From Closterium sp. NIES-65 (taxonomy: Eukaryota > Streptophyta > Zygnematophyceae > Desmidiales > Closteriaceae): a stretch of 64,000 nt of DNA. The notes under the pieces are model-generated. The model made no database searches and was not told the origin of the DNA. It worked only from the letters and a program-made list of their open reading frames with translations. The stretch spans positions 1,798,001-1,862,000 of the forward strand of contig CANXME010000053.1 in the NCBI GenBank assembly GCA_948144175.1, in the 5' to 3' direction. Shown piece by piece: positions 57,484-64,000 of the stretch. Within the stretch, counting starts at the first letter, position 1; every line of letters begins with the position of its first letter. The position numbers and the translations under genes were made by a program.

Positions 57484-57790
57484 GATGCACTGAGGAGATG
57501 ACTGACTGCATAGATGGCTGCTGACGTTGATAGGACACATATGACACGCTCTGATTGTGCTGTATTGTATAGTCAATTGTTATACAGTATAGGATGATTA
57601 TGAATACGGTAGTCTGACATTTAGGGTAAACATCAATATGGTAACCTGCTGCAGTGGCTAATGTTAGTCTAGTAATTTAGAAAGCTTGCTTTCTCTTGTG
57701 ATTTGACATCGGGGCATCGTTTACATTTCAACTGGCAGATTACAACATGCATCTCAAGCTAGGAAACAGAAGTGCTAGTACATATTATAC
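57484..57790. other. 3' flank of globin gene with a segment repeated at 59.2 kb
   Basis: 57673-57740 contains TTTAGAAAGCTTGCTTTCT, GATTTGACATCG and CATTTCAACTGG, which recur in the same order at 59163-59237. Confidence 0.6.
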
Positions 57791-58363
57791 TACCGTATTC
57801 TCCCTGACATAACACCCTAGGGTATAGCTAAAAATACAGGGAAAAAATGGGGGGGGTCTCCTCATAGGAAAAAAATACATACGGTAATACCCGGGTCTTT
57901 ACTTTACATATGGCATATCTTAGTGTTAGTGTTTTTTTAATTAGTCAATGTGGGTGTTTTGCTGGTCGTTTTAGCATCACTGCCTGAGGCGCGAATGTGA
58001 GTTTCGGCCTCGAACTTCATCGCCCCCACGAAAATGGCATGTGGCACCTCTCTTGCCACTTGCAACGGAAGATTCACTTGCACGTGGCGACAGAGAAATA
58101 GTGGGAGGGGGCAAATCTCGGCAGATTGCCTTTGAATGTACCGCGAAATTTCATTGAGGGAGAAATTCACACGACATTCTTCTGTAGTGCAGCTACTCGT
58201 TAACGACTATAATAATGAATCCGTAAGAAAAGGGGGGGTGTTATAGAAAATCAGCCAAAAAGGGGGGTATAGTAGAAACGAGGCCTATCATAACACCCAC
58301 CCCGCACAAGCTACCCGGGGGTGTACAATTATGGGGGGGTGTTTTGTCTGGGAGTATACGGTA
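57791..58363. mobile_element. TIR element 1 (573 bp), TACCGTAT ends
   Basis: Left end TACCGTATTCTCCCTGACAT followed by AACACCC; right end GGGTGTTTTG then TCTGGGAGTATACGGTA. These are inverted repeats of about 28 bases with three mismatches. The interior has no transposase. Ends beginning TA with a TA target duplication would suit Tc1/mariner/pogo-type elements, but the exact boundary cannot be fixed. Confidence 0.75.
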
Positions 58364-58387
58364 CGTATCAATCATTGTACTAGCTAT

Positions 58388-58905
58388 TACCGTCTCCCCC
58401 CGGATATAAGCGCCACCCTAGGATAAGCGCCTGGCGCTTCTAATTGGCATATGGCGCTTATATCCCCTCCTCGATTATAAGCGCACCCCTTGAAAAAACT
58501 TGTTTTATTATAAGCGCACGTAAACTTTAAAATTTGAAATGTGTTCAAAAAGCTGTAACGATTTTTACTTTAGCAGGCGGATATGTTGCAGATTCGGTTC
58601 CCTTCACATTCGGACCCTGCACTGGATGCGGGTCCAGTCAGCAGGACCTATCAGGAGCTGGATGTGAGTCAGATTGGGTGTATCTCCCAGCGCGCGCGAG
58701 AATTTCACAGACGATCCCATGTAACTTCGACTCGATTGAAAAGGCAAGCACGAGACCTACAGTTTGGTGTTAAAAGATATAAAAAATATGTATGTCATTT
58801 TATAAACGCCGGCGCTTATAAATTTACTCGATTATAAGCCCACCCCCATGAAAAAACCTGTTTTATTATTGCCCCCCATGGGGGTATATCCGGGGGGATA
58901 CGGTA
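58388..58905. mobile_element. TIR element 2 (518 bp), TACCGT ends with ATAAGCGC motifs
   Basis: Left end TTACCGTCTCCCCCCGGATA and right end TATCCGGGGGGATACGGTAA are inverted repeats. Subterminal motifs (TATAAGCGCC, GCGCTTATA, ATTATAAGCGCACCCC) recur in both orientations. It is non-autonomous and shares only the outermost bases with element 1. Confidence 0.75.
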
Positions 58906-59225
58906 ATCATTATACTCGCTATCTATTATGCTACTGGCTATCGATCTTCGTGTTCAAACAGCGTCCGTGATGTCCATCGATGTTGGGGCGGGGGGTGGGA
59001 GAGTTGTATGAGCCGTTGGAAAATGAGAGACGAGGGCGGAGGGGAATGAGCTCCAACCCACGATTTGTAGTTGGAGAAGGGCGTTTGGCACGCTTCGACG
59101 ATGCCAAAACATGCGTTACAAGCAGCTGCGCTTTCGAAATACGAAAATTTGAAAACACTTCGTGTGTTTAAAATTTATACTATTTAGAAAGCTTGCTTTC
59201 TTTTACTTATGATTTGGCATCGTTC
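58906..59225. other. intergenic, nothing recognised apart from the shared segment at 59163
   Basis: Small open frames of no recognisable family. Confidence 0.4.
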
Positions 59226-59962
59226 TCATTTCAACTGGGGACCCTGAGACATGGGTAGCAGGGGTTTTCGATGACGGATGAGTGCCTCTACGTGCTGTGC
59301 TGGAGACAGGGCGTGGTTCAGGTCCTGCAACTGGCGGGAGGCGTTGACGAGATGTTCAGCGTTAGGCGTGACATACATCTCCTTTGCTGTGTCACTACGA
59401 CATTTGCCCAGTCGTTTGAAGATTCTGTCTGGCACACCGGTGTTTGCCGCGGCAGTGGCTGCACCCTTGCGAAAGAAATGAGTTCCCAGGTGCTGTTCTC
59501 CAAGTCCGATCTTCCCGAAGGCCTAGTATTTGCACCAGTTTCGGATTGTCGGATATGAGGGTGGCTTTGCTTGGCCACCTTGGGTGGAACTGTGACCGAA
59601 GATGCGAATCAACGCCCCCCCCGACTGCTGGTCATATCCTGCGAGTTGAGTAAGTCGTCGAGTGCAGCGGACAGGGCAGAAGGGATCGTGTGTTGCAGCG
59701 ATAGGTACCCATGTGCCCTTTCCAGCTTGGTCCGTCTTGGAGTACGGAATGAGGATCCACATGACCTCGTCGTCGAACTGGATGTCTTGCCACTCGATGG
59801 CGACGAGGTCCGAATATGGCAGGAAACCGGAGTACATGAGAATGGGGATGAGCTTTTCTGGAATTCCCCGGGGTTGTCAGATTGCAGGTATCTAGAAGAC
59901 ATGTCAAGAACTTGTTGCAGCGAGACGGGCTCCTTCACTCTCGTGGGGCGAGGACAATGCAT
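59226..59962 (-). pseudogene. tyrosine recombinase remnant
   Basis: On the minus strand: 'RPTRVKEPVSLQQVLD', then after a frameshift near 59850-59870 'ILMYSGFLPYSDLVAIEW', then a TAG after 'NWCKY' (near 59523), then 'LGTHFFRKGAATAAANTGVPDRIFKRLGKCRSDTAKEMYV' in the same frame (positions about 59480-59360). This is the catalytic core of a tyrosine recombinase of the kind found in Crypton- or DIRS-like elements. The HxxR box and the final Tyr remain. The first catalytic Arg (usually SGFLRY) is Pro, and the His/Trp site (usually RHGRW) reads RLGKC. It is an inactive relic. Confidence 0.75.
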
Positions 59963-59983
59963 TTTTTCTTAGAATCTTAGGCA

Positions 59984-60371
59984 TGAAGTTGTGTGTGATT
60001 AGATGAAGGTTGGGGTACAAGACTAGAGTGTCGAGAATGTTTTTGTACCCCCTAAGGCTAGCCCCAATATAGTCTAGATAATAATATGCATATGTTTTGA
60101 CACACCCCCATAGGTGAAATGGGGGATAGCCAGAGCAAGCAATGGTCACAAGACCAGTCAAGAGAAGAAACAAAACACAGCTCAAGGTGGATCACAACGT
60201 CACCACACACACTGAGCACAAGCAAACAGCCACAAGGCCAGTCCACATGCAGAGGTATATAAGCAACAAGAACAACACAGTGATCTCTACCTACCAAGAG
60301 CAAGCATGCAGGTATATACATATAGATCACAGTATAAACAGAGACTACAGCAAGTGTGGAAACGTAGGCAA
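59984..60371 (-). mobile_element. LTR plus truncated end of a further copia-family element
   Basis: 59984-60102 is LTR-like (ends TTTTGACA on the + strand) and is followed by the purine-tract complement CACCCCCATAGG and sequence parallel to the 3' non-coding part of the neighbouring element (ACCAGTCAAG, TCAAGGTGGATCACAA, ACTGAGCACAAG). It stops where the next LTR begins, so it seems to be an older relative interrupted by the element at 60372. Confidence 0.7.
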
Positions 60372-60503
60372 TGTGAAAATGAGAACGAGAATGCATCAAC
60401 TATGAATGAAGTGAGTACATATAGGGAACCCTAAATGGGTTGTACCCCCTATGGGATACCCCACTATAGCCTACACAACAGCATAAGCTATAATGTTCTG
60501 ACA
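60372..60503 (-). repeat. 3' LTR of element B (132 bp)
   Basis: Left edge TGTGAAAATGAG, right edge GTTCTGACA on the + strand; alignable with the LTRs at 9471 and 10805 and inverted relative to 3341-3472. Confidence 0.8.
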
Positions 60504-60709
60504 CACCCCCATAGGCAAAGTGGGGGAGAACAAGGGGTCACATGACCAGTCAAGGAAAGCAAAGCAAAGCAAGCTCAGGGTGGATCACAAAGTCACCACA
60601 CAGTCTGAGCACAAGGCCACAAGGCCAGTTCACAAGCAAGAGTACACACATATATATAAAGCTAGACAAGCAAGAGCAGGTATACATATATGTGAGAGTA
60701 CAAGCAATG

Positions 60710-63700
60710 TCAAGAGGAGAGCAAGTGAGGCAAGACGGGCACAAGACCCAGCTGGGTGCAGAAGCGCTGATGATCACAAGGCGCAAGTGCCTTGGTGAAC
60801 ACATCAGCAGTGTTGGCCTCAGAGGCCACGTACGCAAGCCGCAACTGACCACGCTGCTGTAGCTCACGAGCAAGGAAGTAGTAGAGAGCAATGTGTTTTG
60901 TTCTGTGCTCCAGTCTCTGCTCTCGACACAAGGCCAGCATGGCCTTGTTGTCTACGTACAGGATTGCAGGAGAACTAGGCGGCTCTCCAAGGTCGGTCAG
61001 CAGGTAGGTGAGCCAGCGAAGCTCCTGTGCAGCCATGGCCCCGGCGTCGATCTCAGCCTCACAACTGGAGCCGAGAACAGAAGACGAGCGAGTAGCCCGC
61101 CACGAAACAGAGCCAGAACCAAGGCTGAAGGTGTAACCCTAGGACGACCGCTCCGTAGCCTGGTCGTCAGCCCAAGAAGCGTCTGCGTGCCCAGTGAGGA
61201 CCACTGGACTCCGCCCTCCAAGCACTAGCCCCATGCCCAACGTACTGCACAAGTAGCGCAACACCCTCTTCGCTGCAGCCATGTGCTCTGGTCGGTGTCT
61301 CCCAGGAGCAACATAGCGTGCAAGAATGCCAAGAGGGTATGCAAGGTCAGGTCGTGTGCAGGTCATCAGGTACATGAGGCAGCCAACAAGCTCTGGATAT
61401 GGGCCACTCGACTCTACGCACTCATCCGAAGGCAGAGCTGAGAGTGAGTGGCGAGGAGGCAGAGGAGTGGCCTGAGGCGAGGAGTACGTGAAGCCGAAGC
61501 GCTGAAGGACCTGCTGTACCATGTGTGACTGAGTCAGGGTAATGGTGCGGCGTGCTCTGTCCCGGGTGATCTGCAAGCCAAGGTAGCTGCGCAGTTCACT
61601 CAGGTCTGTGCACGTGTGTCTCTTCTGCAGCTCGGACTTCACGTAGGCGAGTCCAGCAGTGTCAGCTGTGCCAAAGACCAAGTCGTCGATGTACACGAGG
61701 ATGTTGAACGGCGGTAGAGAGGTGTCGGTGCGCAGAAACAGCGACGGGTCGGCAGTAGAAGGAGCAAACCCAAGAGCCGCAAGTGTAGTCCTTTGTGTGT
61801 CGTGCCACTCACGTGGTGCCTGGCGGAGACCGTAGACTGGCCGCCGGAGGCTCCACTGGGTGCCGGGAGGAAAAGACCCAGTGAAGCCAGGTGGGCGACG
61901 CAGCCAGATCTCCTCGTGCAGGCAACCTTGCAAGAAAGCAGTGCTGAAGTCAAGAGAGTGCAGCTTGTAGTCACGGTGAGCAGCAACGTGCAGCAGTACC
62001 TGAAGAGTGGTCATCTTCGGGGTGGGGGAGAAGGTCTGAAAGTAGTCAACTCCCTGCCGCTGACTGAAGCCACGAGCCACGTAACGCGCCTTGAAGACAG
62101 GCGGAGAACCCGGCGGCCGCTTCACCCTGAAGATCCACATGCCACTGACGATGTTCGCCCCAGAAGGGGGGACAGCATCAACGTAGGTGCCTGTGGACTT
62201 CCAGGAAGCCATCTCTGCATCCATAGCTGCCTGCCACTGAGAGGAGTAGGGACCCTCTATCGCCTCCGCGTAAGAGCGCGGAGTCGGGATGTCAAGTGCA
62301 TCCGGGTCTCCCTCAGGGGTAAGCAGTACGGACACGAGATGAGGTGAAGCAGCTGCCATACACTGGAACTCCTCCTGCCTGTCCTCAAGGACGTCCGTGC
62401 CAAGGGCACACTCACCCCCGACGGACGGAGGACAGACAAACTCAGACTCAGCGAGAAGACTAGCAGCGTAGTCTAAGCGACAGCGAGCAGCAAAGTCGAC
62501 CAGCTCAGTAGCGAGAGCAGACGCAGCAGTAGACTCGAAAGAAGGGTCAGTGACAAAAGTAGCAAGGAGACGCGTGACAGTAGAACTGGCAGCACGAAGA
62601 GAGTCCGACTCCGGGTCGGCAAGAGCAGGAAGAGAGGACTCAGGAGGAGAAGGCAAAGGGGCACGCAGAGGAGCAGTGGACGGACGCAGAGACATCGGGT
62701 GCGTGCTAGGGACAGGAGGAGGACGCTGACGCAAACTGCGACCACTAGTGCGAGCAGCACGCACAGGCGACGCAGGGCGAGACGCAGGCTCACGACGCAC
62801 AGCCAGACCTCCAGTAGGACCAGTGTAGGGAGAAGGAGCAGGCAAAGGGGAGGTGGGCTGCAACTGTAGCTGGGACGAGACAGGCTGTGGACACTCTAAG
62901 GGAGGAGGAGGATTAGTAGAAGGTGGAAGACCAAGAACCTGCTGCAGGAGTGGAACGAAGTACACTCGAGGCCGCGCGGCGACGCCAGAAGCAGCAGGGA
63001 CAGCACCAGAACCCTCAGCAGGAGCCCCCGCTCCAGTAGCACCACCAGTAGCTCCAGAACCTCCAGCAGCACCAGGAGCACCCCGAGCAGGACTGCCAGC
63101 GGTAGTCTCAGCGCCAACACCCTCAACAGCACCAGCTCCAGTCGACCCCGCATGTCCAGCAGCTCCAGTGCTCCAAGGACGAGCACCTCCGGGACCCGCG
63201 ACAGCAGCACCCTCAGCAGCCGAAGGACCTCCAGCACCAGCAGCACGCCTCCAGCGCCGGGCAAACCACTCACGCAGCTCCTGTGGAGAGAGTGGCTCCC
63301 GGCGAGACGAAGCACTCGGAGAACCTCCAGACTCAGCACCCCAAGGCGTAGCACCCCTAGGCTCAACACCCCCAGGCGTAGCACCCCCAGGCTCAGCACC
63401 CCCAGACGTAGCACCCCTAGGCTCAGCACCCCCAGGCTCAGCACCCCCAGACGTAGCATCCCCAGGCCCAGCACCCCTAGGCTCCGCACCCCCAGGTACA
63501 GCACCCCCAGCCTCAGCACCCTCAGCAGCACCAGAGTCACCAGTGACCTCGACAGGCTCGACTGCGTCTACCTGGGACACACCTGAAGGGGCAGGACCCG
63601 GAGGGGGGAGGAGGTCTACCTGGGGGGGGCCTGGTACCAGGAAGAGTGGGGGTGGGGGGAGGGACGGAGTGCGGTAGGGGAAGAGGCCGTAGTAGGGGAC

Positions 63701-63886
63701 CGACTCGTCAAACGTGACGTCATGGGAGGACAGAACACGGCGAGAGGTGGGGTGGTAAAACTGCCACCCAGGCGCGTCAGGGGGGAACCCCAGGAAGACG
63801 CAAGGAGCAGCACGAGGGGATAGCTTGTCCGCAGACAGGTCGCGGACAAACGCTCGAGATCCCCAGACCCGGAACGCCGACGCATT
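60710..63886 (-). pseudogene. element B pol: integrase C-terminus, RT, RNase H
   Basis: Integrase end ('FRVWGSRAFVRD', 'PGWQFYHP', 'HDVTFDESVPYYGLFPY'); linker of repeated 'GGAEPRGA' and Gly/Ala units, then a Pro/Ser-rich stretch; RT with 'WIFRVKRPPGSPPVFKARYV', 'LDFSTAFLQGCLHEEIW' and 'ILVYIDDLVF' (YIDD instead of YVDD); RNase H 'SSCEAEIDAGAM', 'RTKHIALYYF', 'NTADVFTKAL'. The single interruption is TAG at 61139-61141, where element A has CAG. Upstream domains are missing. Confidence 0.88.
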
Positions 63887-64000
63887 GCGAAGCGCAATTG
63901 AAACTCTGCCAGCAGGAAGCGCAGCCTGCGCGCCTCCTTCCCAGCCTCCACAGCAGCAACGTACTCAGACTCAGTGGAGGAAAGGGTGGCGCAACGAATC
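63887..64000 (-). pseudogene. RNase H fragment of a different copia element
   Basis: Minus strand reads 'ATLSSTESEYVAAVEAGKEA' then 'RRLRFLLAEF', the ending of a copia RNase H, directly joined to the integrase fragment of element B. It runs off the window edge. Confidence 0.75.

Larger units (their letters stand above)
60372..63886 (-). mobile_element. Ty1/copia retrotransposon B, 5' part lost or chimeric
   Basis: LTR 60372-60503, purine tract complement at 60504-60516, 3' non-coding region, then RNase H, RT, Ala/Gly/Pro-rich linker and integrase C-terminus reading rightward on the minus strand. Same family as element A (same integrase, RT and RNase H protein, same LTR length). Its frame is open apart from one TAG in RNase H. 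At 63886 the integrase homology stops and an unrelated RNase H fragment begins. Confidence 0.88.

Overview
The window reads as nuclear DNA from a green plant of the streptophyte lineage. The pointers are a plant-type haemoglobin gene with three introns at the positions typical of plant globins, a SAWADEE-type domain (known from plants), Ty1/copia retrotransposons primed by initiator Met-tRNA, and GC-rich spliceosomal introns running from GTGAG to CCCCAG. The extreme load of minisatellites and homopolymeric coding tracts would suit a charophyte alga such as a zygnematophyte, but that is a weak inference.

Layout. 131-3472: a 5'-truncated, decayed copia element (+). 3870-8330: a minus-strand gene with a SAWADEE-like domain followed by an enormous Ala/Gly-rich region, two SUMO-interaction-like motifs and an acidic tail. 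9471-10933: a complete non-autonomous LTR element with target-site duplication (TSD). 11932-18093: a full-length but damaged copia element (-). 18094-20060: non-coding DNA rich in TCGA and palindromes. 20121-20583: a MITE (small non-autonomous DNA transposon).

21322-54255: one gene about 33 kb long (+), an RNB-family exoribonuclease closest to DIS3L, in about 30 exons. It fills half the window because almost every exon edge lies beside tandem copies of itself. Several introns begin with arrays in which every unit carries a 5' splice site. One intron holds a recently inserted, intact copia element (45313-50812, identical LTRs, TSD AGATG).

54461-54960: a two-exon small basic protein, unrecognised. 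56506-57483: a four-exon phytoglobin. 57791-58905: two terminal-inverted-repeat elements with TACCGT ends. 59226-59962: a dead tyrosine-recombinase gene (-). 59984-64000: nested copia-family sequence (-) of the same family as the element at 131-3472 and the probable mobiliser of the small element at 9471.

Three host genes are clear: the SAWADEE protein, the DIS3L-like exonuclease and the globin. A fourth small gene is possible. No functional link between them is evident beyond the general fact that SAWADEE proteins can direct silencing of transposons, of which this window is full. The most unusual content is the splice-site-bearing tandem duplication throughout the exonuclease gene and a dispersed family of palindromes of the form GAG-NNNN-CTC with a self-complementary core, clustered in the same gene.
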